Part shown: positions 38,041 through 49,544 of the stretch, one piece after another
Numbering within the stretch: the first letter of the stretch is position 1
Layout: each line of letters opens with the position of its first letter
DNA from: Prochilodus magdalenae
Taxonomy: Eukaryota; Chordata; Actinopteri; Characiformes; Prochilodontidae
DNA: 64,000 bases
NCBI GenBank assembly: GCA_024036415.1
Contig: JAMWET010006982.1
Coordinates: 337,001-401,000, forward strand
Reading direction: 5' to 3'
Translations under genes and position numbers: made by a program
Notes under the pieces: model-generated
Seen by the model: only the letters and a program-made list of their open reading frames with translations
Database searches by the model: none
Told to the model about the DNA's origin: nothing

Positions 38041-38760
38041 TTATTGAGCTACACACACAGGAGTAGTGTCTCTCAGTTTGGCATCAGGCTAATGGAACAT
38101 GCCAGACGTCTCAGTCTGGGCTTGTAAAGGTTCCTAATGGTGTCACATGATAAACCATCACATGCAGCTTGAATATTCTCACACAGGAACTGATGAACAG
38201 ATGTTGCAGTAGGGGTGGAGTTGTGACATGTGACATGTGACAATGAATCGTTCATTTTTGCGCTGACCATGGTGTTTCCACACATGGATTCTTTGGTCAT
38301 CTCAAGACTGGGACTCGTCACTGAAGATTACCTGCTGCCATTCTGAATCACTTATGACTGGCACGACACCATTGTGGTCTTTGGTGACATTAACGTGATG
38401 TTGTGGGCAGTCATCGTAACGGTCTGTGTGCTTGTAGCACGTCTGCAAATGGTGCTGTCACTAAAAGGATGACTCATGGAGGGCATCACTGCTTGTCCAC
38501 AATCGTGGCTGTTGGGTTGGTCAGGTACAGTGATAAGGCCCGTCCTTGCTTATGTCACATGTGCAGCCGAGCATGAAGCTATAATCATTGGTCTCAAAAT
38601 GTCAAATTTACCCACCAAGTTTCCTGTTATTTGACACATTTTCGGGTGCAGTCAGACTTTATGGGTGTCAGACTTTAAAGCCCGAAATGGTCTACTGGGT
38701 TTCCCTTGTGCATTGTGCATCCCTTGTGTACGGCTGTTCTGGAGTAATGCAGAAGTAAAG
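38041..38760 (-). pseudogene. Tc1-like transposon relic
   Basis: Minus-strand translation shows DWQQVIFSDES near 38345-38310 and QRIHVWKHHGQRKNERF just after, with a stop in between. These are the catalytic-core motifs of Tc1-type transposases. Upstream (toward 38760) are sequences shared with the 31.1-kb and 57.4-kb copies. Multiple stops; inactive. Confidence 0.65.
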
Positions 38761-39349
38761 AGTAATGAGATCCCATTCCAGTTTCAGAAAAATAATAATT
38801 AGTTAAGGATTAACTATCCCAACACTGTGGGAGAAGTACTGTATGAAAGGGTTGTAATTTCCAGACGGATTGCCCGATATAGATGCACACGTTTACAGAG
38901 TGCACTTGTTTTTCTAGCACACACCAGTGAAGACTGGTGGACACAGCCTCAAGGTCAATACATTCAATAATAATTAGTTTACCCCTAATGGCAAGATTTC
39001 ACTTAGCTTTCTCAATCTCTTCCTAGACACAGCAGTATAGTCTACACTAAAACATGTTCCCAGATCAGCTGGGATAATGCATTTCTCCCCATTACCTAAT
39101 TCAGGTAGAAGTGTTGTAAGAATAGCGTGTTTAAGGCTGCTCAATGATCACTCACTCCTCAGAGGACACATTCTTCACCAAGTGCTCTTTAATAATTCTT
39201 TCAACACACTTACAAACACTAGATTTATCCATTTAGGTCCAAAGCACAACCCACATTACAAAATGTTGTTCCACACCTTGTGTTCACGTCTCCACCATTC
39301 TTTGTCCAGATAGTGGTGCAGACACACAACCAGCTAATATAATAATTAC

Positions 39350-39856
39350 TGTTACACAAAAACAGGCCGTGGGACGGGATGCAAATGCAAGTTGTAATAA
39401 TGAGAACACAAACAAGCAGAAACTAAACCAAACAACTCTTGATGAAACAAAAGAAGCAAAAAACTAAGAAACATAAAACCGGCTTACAAACTAACTAACA
39501 TGGGGACCAACGACCAGGAGGGAGAACATAGACAAGAAGGAATACAAAACCTACAGACAAGGAGACAAAATGACAGGCATGGGAACAAGACACCGGCATG
39601 GGAACAAATGTCAAGCCAGAACAAAGGGGACAACATGGAGTATAAAACAACAAGGGATAACGAGAGACACCTGGGAAGGGGCGGAGCCAGAAACACATGA
39701 GGGGCCTGACAAGAGGGCGGAGACAGGAGAAGCAAAAGACCAAAACAAACAGAGGCACATGGAACAGAGTGACAGACAGCACATGGACATGATAAGAAAG
39801 AAACAGGAAGCCAAATAAAACAGACAAACATGAACAAGACATGGCAGGGTGTGACA
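39350..39856 (-). mobile_element. Solo LTR with perfect 5-bp target duplication
   Basis: The 507-bp element begins TGTTACAC and ends GTGTGACA, and is flanked on both sides by ATTAC (39345-39349 and 39857-39861). TG...CA ends plus a 5-bp duplication are diagnostic of an LTR retroelement insertion reduced to one LTR. Read on the minus strand the TGTCACACCCTG start and a TTTATACTCC TATA-like region suggest that orientation. No internal genes. Confidence 0.85.
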
Positions 39857-40489
39857 ATTACAAGATTATGTAAAAGTTTCCAGTGCAGAGAGTATAGCTG
39901 CTTTTTGACATCTGTGACAGCTCATGGAAGATCTTGCTCATTAAAGGACTGAAAAAGCATGTTATATTATTTTCCAAAATAAAACAGAATGCTGAGTATG
40001 AAAGCTTACATTTGACAAGAAAGAAAAACCCTGAAAATCTTCCAGTAAAATAAACTTTCCAGCCGCATGTTTTCCACAAATACAACCAGTTTTGCATTGC
40101 TTTGGATTCTGCCTTGACTGGGAGCCACTGGTTGCCTGCATTTCTGACTAGTTTTAGCTACCTTGGTGCTATCCTATACTATGTGTTCTATACTATCAAA
40201 AAAATCATAGCTGGATTTCCCAATTCAAATCATCAAATCCGGATGATCAATTATTTGTTTCAATAATTTACAGACTATTCAGCTATCGCTTGTTGCAGCT
40301 CTAATGACTAATGACTTTGTTTATGTCCCAAAAACTGGTTTAATTAATGTTAATGCCCAGTTCCCAAGCTGTGTTTATGCCTTAGAATTAAACAGGGCGT
40401 TTCTGTTGATATGCCTTAATGAGTGAAATGTTTTAGTGGCATTTGTTCTGGTTGGCTGTCTATGTGAAACACTCCTTTTAACTTCAGGT

Positions 40490-40670
40490 AGAGTGGGTGG
40501 GGCTAAGAAGCTATAAGCTGAATTGATAAAACACAGTGCTTTCTCATATGGACTGTATAGACTGTGAAGTGAATGATACGTTTTGAAGTCATGTATGTGT
40601 ATAGATTACTCCCATTTAAAAAAGACGACAAAATGTTATTACTCTGTAAAATGGGTCCTTTATTTTCACA
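40490..40670 (-). repeat. Dispersed repeat, copy B
   Basis: Reverse complement matches the ordered blocks of 12850-13080: acccattttacag, taatctatacacatacatg, caaaacgtatcattcac, tctatacagtccatat. Confidence 0.75.
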
Positions 40671-41999
40671 GACACTCACATCTAGTGATTTTATTTAATT
40701 GAGTCATTATTAAGTAATATAAGAATAATAACAGCAGAAAACTACTAAAGAATAACAGTTAAAGGAATATTTCTCAAAAAGAAACAAGCTAAAAACAACC
40801 ATTTACAACCCCCTGTTCTTGTGAACACAGTGAACTCCAAGTACCTCTGCCCACAACAGTCTACAACTCAGGGACTCTATTAACCTTACAGCTCAACTGC
40901 TTTTATTACTGCAATTTCAGTGTCCTACACCACATATGTGCCTGAGCTACAATACCACTGCGGGACAGGCAGTTTAATGGATTGCAACCATTGTCCTGGA
41001 ACAGATTGAACCTCTTGGAGAGTGTGGGTAGGGCATGTAGTCTGACTTTCAAATAACGGATTGCTCAGAAAGTATTGTTTTTACAGACTATCCATCACAA
41101 TTACATGGATTACCATAGCAGTGTGCCATGTTTTCCCCCTGTTCAATATTCAGTCATATTAACTATGCAGCTTAACACTTCAGTACATTATGCTATGGAC
41201 AGCAATAACAGGGGCGTGTCTCTGTTTACAAAGCAAGCAAGACAGTTGGCCACAACAAGTGGACCAAAGCTACCTTTATTTTCTCCATGAGGAATTTCCA
41301 TCTCCTCTTTCACTGCTTTGAAATCAAACCGCTAATACACCAGAGCCAATGGTAACCTACCACACTCTCTTATGATCTTGTGTGAACTTGTGTAAATCAC
41401 CCTGCAATGTCCTTGAGTTTCCCCAAGCCAAAGCAGAGAGCCAAACTGAGCCCTTTGCCAAAGCCTTCAGAAAGCCATGACTCACGCTCAGTGTCAATGG
41501 CAGTTTTGTACATTTGTGCGGTGCCGAGTTATCCAGCAGGGCTATGTTTAGCCAGTGTAATGAAAAGCCAAAAGAACTTGAATTCATAGCCGACGTCAGA
41601 CCATCCGCTCAGGAGGCTTTTCTGGAGTGCTGAGTGGATTGTAAAGCACTCATACCTGCAGGCAGAACAGAGGAGAACTGTGTCAAGCTTTTGTTTGCGA
41701 AGGTGAATGCGTCTCATGTGATTTACTAGTCTGTTTGATTCACAATTGCAACTCTTTCTGAGCACAGTTCCTTTTTGTACAGTCACGACTGCAGGATTAG
41801 CATGCGCTCCGTCTCCAGCAATGCTTCTGATGTCACTAAAAAGGACACCTCATTTAATTTCTCCCTTTTTATCGGTTTAATATTTTAAAATCTAAATAGA
41901 GAGTTTTACAGGTGTCTGTCATGCTCATGATACTATTCATAGTATTCAGAGTCAGAAACAATGTGCCGATGCAGGGGGGCTGGGAGGTCCTGGACTCCC

Positions 42000-42220
42000 T
42001 AATTAAATTCTGTCCCTTGAGGAACATTCATATTATTGACCAGTTGGTCCTTCACAGCATAACAAGTGTAATTATGACCTCACCGGACTCAGCAAGAATT
42101 TTCAAGCTGCATGGGACAGATGATCATGTCTGGTGTGTTGTGTTAGCAAACATGGTGGCCTGACGCCATACTGAGAGACACTACCCCTGTATGTATAGCT
42201 CAATAAATATTTATTACTGG
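42000..42220 (+). mobile_element. Tc1-like 3' fragment
   Basis: TTAGCAAACATGGTGGCC TGACGCCATACTGAGAGACACTAC and a following AATAAATATT align with 35555-35612. Only the 3' part is recognisable. Confidence 0.5.
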
Positions 42221-43338
42221 TGCCTCCGGAGCCTCAAGAGTGAAGGACCAGGTAGTTGTACATATAGATGCATGATGGACACGCCCTTAGCTAAACCCAC
42301 AAAGACAAGCGAATGCAGTGGACTCAGAAATACATGATTTCTGGATGGTTGGTGAATGGCCACCCTTCCCTTTTTCAGGTTGGAGCAGCAGCCCATTGAA
42401 CTGTCTGTACACGTCCCTGGTCAGCAAGGAGGTGGGGAAGTAATGATTTGGGCTGAAATCCTGGGAAGTGAGACGGTAGATAGAGCCCCTATAGGGCCCA
42501 TGAGGGTGTTAAAATGACCTCAACAAGAAATGTGGACCCACCATATTCTGCAGTGATTAACAAAATACTTTAATCTGTAAATATGATTGTTTTGACCCTT
42601 TAAGGATGTCATTATGACTCAATGAGTATTTTCAAAAACTGCATTCTGCATAAAAACATAGAAATAAAAATTATTTTGTCTTTTTTCCCCAAAAAAATGT
42701 CAGTAAAGGCTTTCCCAGTGTCTGTACCTCCACATAAAATAACACCCACACTGTAATAGAATTGCAGTGGACAGAAAAAACCTTGAACAAACGAACTGTT
42801 TAGGAAAAACAAACAAAAAAGGCATGTGCCCATTAGTTTGGAGCAATTCTTTTTTTATTATTTAGTACAGCATATGCACAAACTACAAGCCTGCGGGCCC
42901 TGCATTAAGAGTTTCCTGAGACTACAGAGGCACCAGCAGCTTCAAAGCCCTGTTTACTGCTCCTTTTACACCCTTAATTTGTCTAGCAGGTACTTTCCTT
43001 AATAAGCCTTTATGTGATCACATTCGTCTGTGCTCTGAATCTCACACATGTCTATTAACAGTTCATTGACCCTCTTATAGTTTTTTGTGAAATATCAGTT
43101 GTTTTCATGGCAGACGTTGCACTATTTCACACTTTCATTTTCAGAAAGATCCACCTGAGAACAGTGGTTTAATCATGTGAAATAATCTCTTTATGTAATC
43201 ATTTCACCACATTTTCACCAAATCTACCCCACAAATACAGTATCTGTTATTAGCTGTGATTACAGGTAAACAGAAACATGGGCTGACATTACATCTCTCA
43301 GAGGTTAAAGCGTCTATGTTACCACGGGAACGCCCTGT

Positions 43339-43419
43339 CCAATCAGAACGGTTCTTTAATGACAGGTCAAGATGTGAGCCAATCCGGTGAGGTCTTGTTG
43401 GGCTTTTCAACAGTTTGAA
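43339..43419 (+). promoter_or_regulatory. poc5: Probable poc5 promoter: two CCAAT boxes and a CHR-like site
   Basis: CCAATCAG at 43339-43346, CCAATCC at 43379-43385, and TTTGAA at 43414-43419, spaced about 40 and 35 bp. CCAAT boxes (NF-Y) upstream of a TTTGAA cell-cycle homology region are a known layout of G2/M-expressed vertebrate promoters, which suits a centriole gene. The sites are seen; their use is inferred. Confidence 0.45.
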
Positions 43420-43439
43420 ACGCGAGTGAACGGCCCGTC

Positions 43440-43532
43440 TGGAACGAGTGTGTTTGTGTTGTCAAGTTCCTAATTTAAGTAACGACCCAAGAAAGACAGC
43501 AGCAAGCTCGTTTTTTTTATCACCCGGATAAG
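43440..43532 (+). other. poc5: Probable non-coding first exon of poc5
   Basis: A donor GGATAAG|GTAATG at 43533 follows the promoter-like region, and the next exon starts exactly with the ATG. The 5' end is not visible; the start given is approximate. Joining leaves AAG before the ATG, a good context. Confidence 0.5.
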
Positions 43533-43893
43533 GTAATGAAAGTCATCCTGTACTTGTGAATTCAGCAAGTCTTCGTTTGAAGGGAATGGACAACTTGCTA
43601 GCTAATGTTAGCCGGTAACCTAGCCAGTGTTAGCATAGCCAGTGAACGGTCTGTGTAGCTGGTGTGATCTAAATTACTTTAATACAGGCTTGATTAAGAT
43701 TTCTAGTTGTGTTGTCAGTGTTCCATATTAAATCATATAATGAAAAATTCAACGTGTGAGACGGTGTTAAGGACTCAGCCTCTCGTTTAGCTAAGTTAGC
43801 TTGCCAAGATGCTGTCTTAAGTTTAAAAGGTGTTGATGGCTGAATATGCACCCGAAAATAATCTATGCTTCTAACGTTATATTCCTGTTTCAG

Positions 43894-43977
43894 ATGTCCT
43901 CAGATGAAGGGGAGCTCAACAGTCCAGAATTACCCAGGGACTCCGACAGAGGCAGCTCAGTATCTTCTGAACTCCAG
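43894..43977 (+). CDS. poc5: poc5 coding exon 1 (residues 1-28)
   Basis: The acceptor attcctgtttcag ends at 43893 and the ATG is the first triplet of the exon; donor GTAAGTG at 43978. Encodes [10 protein letters not shown] through SSVSSELQ, matching the conserved POC5 start. Confidence 0.95.
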
Positions 43978-46900
43978 GTAAGTGCTTTCCTTCAAAGAAG
44001 TGCAATTTTACAGATTGTGTAGGGTATGCAATTTCCTTTTTCCACCCTCTAATTTCACCCACTTTCCGCAGCGATTACCTGGTACATGCATAGATTTCCT
44101 TACTTTCTACTTTTTCTTGCGTCAGGATGAGTACGAAGAGCTGCTTCGCTTTGCTGTGGTCACCCCTAAGTATGAGCCGACACTTCCATCACAGCTAATG
44201 AGCAACTCCTTCGCTTCTAAAAGTGCCCAGAATTCCAAATTAATGGATGACGCAAGACTTCAGCATGAGGGTTAGAAGCAGTCCTCAAAAAATATACTGC
44301 ACCACACTAAACAATAGCAAAGTTAATACTTAACCAAAAAATATATTGCCTCTAGACATCACAGATAACGGGAGACGGTCTGTACCTGTAAATGAGATGA
44401 TTTTAGCCAGGACTGCTCCACAGTTAAGAGGTTCCAGACCACAAAGTGAAACTTCTGAAGGTAAACTTGGCACCACAACAGATGTGCTCTGTACCACATC
44501 TCGGACTTGAGTACCTTTACTACTGTTGTCATTAAATATAGCATTGTCCTCAGGAGAGGAGATGGCATCAAGGTCTGAAGAAGAGTCGGAGAGACGTTCT
44601 GAACCTGACAGATCTGGGCAGAGCAGTCCAGATCCTGTGATCACTTCACTGACTGAGATGTTTATCTCTGAAGAGAACCTGAACAAGATGGAGAACATTC
44701 TGGATATCTGGAGCAACAATTTGAAGGTCTGTGATATCCTCCAAAATGTTCTTGTTATTGTCTCACATATATCCGCAGTGTTAGATGGATAAAACAGATA
44801 AAACAAGATTTGTTACTTTTACTTGTGTAGATGAAAAGAAAGTCGTTTTTGTTCGAGTTCTTTACACCTGGAGGGGGGCAAATAAGATTTTATAACATCT
44901 TTGGAATTCTTGTTTGTGCTTTTCCATGGTTCTTTACTTGAGGTGTCAAGCCTAGTAGATGATAACTTCTCTTGATTTTATTATTATTTTTTTTTTGTCC
45001 TTTCCAATAGACTAATGTGATGATGGAGCTAAGGAAATGGAAATTTGCCTTTGTGGAACAGCACAGACTGGAGATGAGAAAGGAGAGAGAAAAACACGCT
45101 GCTCATATAGCAGGCATTAATGCAGAGATAAACAGCCTCAAGGACGTGCTCAACACCTACCAGATCTCCAATCAGAGAAAGGATGAGGTGTGTGCCCACT
45201 GACACAGATATGCAGCTTATTAATGTTGTGTAATTTTCCCTTTGGATCAATAAAGTTATCTTATTATAATGATGCTGAATATCCAAATTCTAAAACCAGA
45301 CAGGATCAGTATATTGTCTTCTGTGATTTGCTGATAGTAAATGTATTTGTGTGTATCGAATGAAAAGGATGTTAATGCCCTCAGATCCACTCAGTCATCT
45401 CATCTCTCTGCCTTGCAGGTAATTGTGAATCTTACACAGGCAATTGACAGACAGCGGGAGCGTCTGGAGTTGATGAGGAGCTTCACCCAGTGGAGGATCA
45501 AGCACTGTGCTGCCAAGGAAGAGGTGAGCCAGGAGACCCAGCCTGACAGCCCAGTGGCACTTAGACTAAGGGCCAGCACCTTTTAAGATGCTTTATTTAT
45601 TTATATCACAGACTGTAGAGATCTTTATGCATTGTTTGGACAGCATTGGGTTTTTTTTTTTTTTTCTCTCCCGTTTTTTTTTTTCTTGAGTCCTTTCTTT
45701 GAAAGATTGTTTACCTCCTGACCTCTGCTGTGAGAAAGTGAGAGAAAAGTTTTGTTCTTTGGTCTTGGGAAATGTCAAAACAGTCTGAAAAGCAAACTTT
45801 TGTGTGGTTAAACATTCAGCATAGAGTTTTTTTCCCTTATGATTCTGGAACTTGAAGTGTGTTGATTCAAAAGACATAGTCCCAACAATTCACTGCTCAC
45901 ATATACTGTAGGGAACAGGAAGTGATGATAACAGGAAGGAAGTTGATTTTTATATTTGTATTATCCTGAGTTCTTTTCCTCTTTGGCCATTAGGCACAGA
46001 GTGGCAAGCTGGCAGATCAACATTACCAGCTGCAGCTGAAGAGAAAGGTGTGGGCTGCCTGGCACTCGCTCATCCAAAAAGACTGGAGGGAAAGAGTAGA
46101 GCGGGCCTGTCGAGCCCGTGCTGAGGACGTCTGCCTGCAGTTGTCTGCAGACTACGAGGCTAAGCTGCAAGAGGTAGGAGCACCAATAGAACCCTTAGGT
46201 CTATATTATGGTTCTGATAACAGCTGAAATTTGGCCAGGCTAGGTTTGAAAAGTGCTTGTAAAGGGTCACATACTAGAGGTTAAATCTCTGAGCATATCA
46301 ATTTATTCAGTTATGATTGTATAGGTAATAACAGTTGATTAGATTGTTTTGGATTAATTTTAGAAAAAAAAAATAACTCCAGGAACTATTTACATTACAA
46401 CTTTGAGTGTTCAGACTAAACAAAATTTAGCTGACTAGCTGACCCAAACCACATCATCATGTTTTGGGCCAAAAATTGAAGCAAACAATAAACAAAAATT
46501 GTCCAAAACTGATCTAAACCGGTTTTAACATTGATGCTTGGCTGGTTAAATTGCTGTATCACAATAATATGTCATTAGATCACATGCAAATGAAAGATAA
46601 GCCATGGGAGTGTATGTATTACCTTGACGTTATAACAAGGAAGGGTGTTCTTAGGCACAGTCGGAGGATCAGCCATTTAGATTTGTTCATAATAAAAAAT
46701 GTATGTAAAATGGGTCTGCGCAATATGACATTTAGAAGTGTTGTATATGTCAAATGTATCACATCTATGTGAGGCATTACCGCCTACATATCATAATAAG
46801 CTTGCTTAACATTAGGATAACATCAGTATTTTCACTACACAGAGAAAATAATTAATCCTGTTTAATTTAGTTCAGTGCAACACAATATGTAAAATGTATT

Positions 46901-48771
46901 TAATGCAAAAATTGGAATCTTAGATTATTTTATAGTATATTTTAAATGTGGCCAAATTGTGAAATGTCAAAATAATTGTGGCTTATGGTTTATCATGAAA
47001 ATCTACATTTTTGCTCTAAGCTCCAATGAAAATTACATTTTGTGTGCATGTATGCGTTTCTCAGCATGTAGAGGCCCTACAGAAAGCCCAAGCTGAAATC
47101 CAGAGGCTGCACCTGGAGAGAGAACGCTATGAAGAATCTATGAAGAAGGCTTTCATGCGAGGTGTCTGTGCACTCAACATCGAGGCTCTCAGCATGTTCC
47201 AAACCGGAGATTCAGGCAGACAGGAGCGAGGTAAGCTAGGATTTATATCTGCAAGTATTGCAGAGACAGTGACCCAGACTAACACGCAGATGTCTGACTC
47301 CAGATATCCTGAAAATAAGTCTTAGTGCAGAGGTCGCCAACATCTGGTTCTTTTGCTGCCACCTTTCAGCTCCACAGCAGATTTAGATATTCAGGCACAA
47401 ATAAAATACTCCTCCTTTGTTAACAAAAAATAAAAAAAAAATATCAGTAAAATAAAGCTCTGCTGAGTGTTCTAACACAGCTTTTACCATAAATCGTTGT
47501 AAATGCTGGAATTAATGTATAACTGCTATTTGACTTTTAACCCTGAAGTTTGGCATGCAGACTACTTATCACACAGAGCCCTTTTTCACCAACATGGTGA
47601 AAGATGGTGCCAGAATCTCAGAAGGAAAAAAAAAAAGCCTCAGTCTTCTAATGAGCTAAAATGTGAAACATTTGAAAAACATTTGCTGTTTAAGGGCAAG
47701 AGACCCGTAACGTGAGAAAGCAAGAAATAAAGTTTGCACTTGAAGAAAATGTTCTGCCATGTTTTTCGTATGTGTTGTCCGCCAACTTCTCATTGTAGGA
47801 TTTTTAAAGAATTTATTTGTAAATTATGGTGGAAAATAAGTATATTATTTTTTAAAAATGACTTTTTCCCAACACCAGGAGTGAAGAAAATTAAGTTGTA
47901 ACTAATATTGCATTTAAAAGAATCCAGACTATATACAGACAGATTGTGATTGTGTGGTTTACAATGTGAGAGGAAAGGACAGAAATAAAACTCCAGGAAA
48001 GGTAATCTAAAAGCAGTGTTTTCATATTTGTTTATTAAAATAAATCTGCACATGTGAAGAAACAAAAGGCTGTGATTACATATGCTCACCTCTTTATGCT
48101 ACTGCATGTAAGAACCAGTGCTACAAGTGCTGGGTTTGTTGTTCTTAGAAACAATCCAGTAAAATGTGTGCACATGTTAACATTTTCTGAGAATGCACCA
48201 AAGTCTGTTTTCCTGATGTACTGTAGGAATTTATGATCTCAGATTTGATGCTACATTACTTTATGCTCTATATAGTACATGGTAAAATTGACTCAAGCTT
48301 CAGCACTATAGCCTTGATTGTTTTGAGCATCCTACATCTTCATTAATGCTGATTATTTCACTTTGGGTTTGAGTTGATTGAGGTTTCCATTATGCCCCCT
48401 ATATAGAGAATAGGCAGGCAATAAGAATACAAGAACAGTGAGAGGACAGAAGAATACGACCCAGTTCAATATCAGTACTTCAGCTGTGGCAGCAAATAGG
48501 CTATTGACTAGACTGTTCAATAGGCCTGTAGAACCTGCCATCCTTTGTAAACTCCTCACAGTGAAATCTTCATTGTGTAAGAATAAGGCAGAGTATTAAG
48601 TGGTGCCACCAGTAGCACTCAAAAAGAACACCCTCCTCCACGTCTGCTATTCATATTTGTGAATTAAAGCACGATGAAGTACGTGTGTCTCTGAGCTCAT
48701 CAGATTGAAGACTGAAGTGGCAGGACGCTAAAGATATACCTACAACCATAACAGTGTCCTCTCGCTCTGTC

Positions 48772-48805
<34 letters not shown>

Positions 48806-49507
48806 ACTGTCTCTCTCTCTCTCAAAATTTTACTCCCACATCTTATATATTTTATGAATAGCTCTAATATTAGGTCATTAAATAACTGCAGCACAAATGA
48901 GTTGCAGGCAGTGAACTCCTTGGGGCAGTTCTGAAAGCTTCCAGTCCACTTTACAAACATTTCTGATTTCTGAATGGCCATTTGCATGCACAGATGGTGT
49001 CTTGATCTCTTTTGTTGCAGTAATGTATCAGTTGCAACTGAATACACAGTAAAAACCATTTGGTCTTTCTCCCCAAGATGCTCCAGGTTTAGGGGAGGAG
49101 CCTGGCTCTAGCTCAATGGCCAGTCGTCCCCTTCGGACCGCCTCTTCTGCACGCCTTAGCCCAATTGTCATGGAGTCTCCAGTGCAGCCTGCCCCGTCAC
49201 GCAGTAATGCAGAAGACACAGAAGCGGTAAGACATTACAGAATCCTGCAGCGGTCGTATTTAATGGGGATGGATAGTTTTCCATTCCAGGATTTCACAGC
49301 ACAAACAGGATTGTGTTCTATATTCTATATCGTTTTGCATGGTTTGTTCCATGTTTTGATCAGTATCGTGTAGGTTTGCTGCAAAATGTCCTCCTTTTGA
49401 ACTAATTTGATTAGTTAAAAGCAGGTAAGATGAAGTGCAGGTGTAAACCCAGAGTCTTGTTCAGTTTGCCAGCCAGAATCTAATTTAACTTTTTTTAGCA
49501 AAAAACA

Positions 49508-49544
<37 letters not shown>

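Larger units (their letters stand above)
34181..43331. other. Intergenic region between divergent sv2c and poc5
   Basis: About 9 kb. Contents: a purine tract, a Tc1-like relic (35250-35640), an (AT)n tract (37270-37311), a repeat end (37346-37425), a minus-strand Tc1-like relic (38041-38760), a solo LTR (39350-39856), a dispersed repeat copy (40490-40670) and a further Tc1-like fragment (42000-42220). I see no gene with conserved reading frame. Confidence 0.7.
47231..49077. other. poc5 intron
   Basis: 1.85 kb. Contains a possible hAT-like end near 47330 (gcagaggtcgccaac), the 80-bp dispersed sequence at 48684-48765 and a (TCTG)n tract at 48768-48822. Confidence 0.8.

Noticed and set aside
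39484..39857. 117- and 120-codon Cys/Leu-rich minus-strand frames
   Set aside because: They lie wholly inside the solo LTR and look like chance frames.
44330..44806. 158-codon minus-strand frame
   Set aside because: Antisense to poc5 coding exons 3 and 4; no similarity or splice support.
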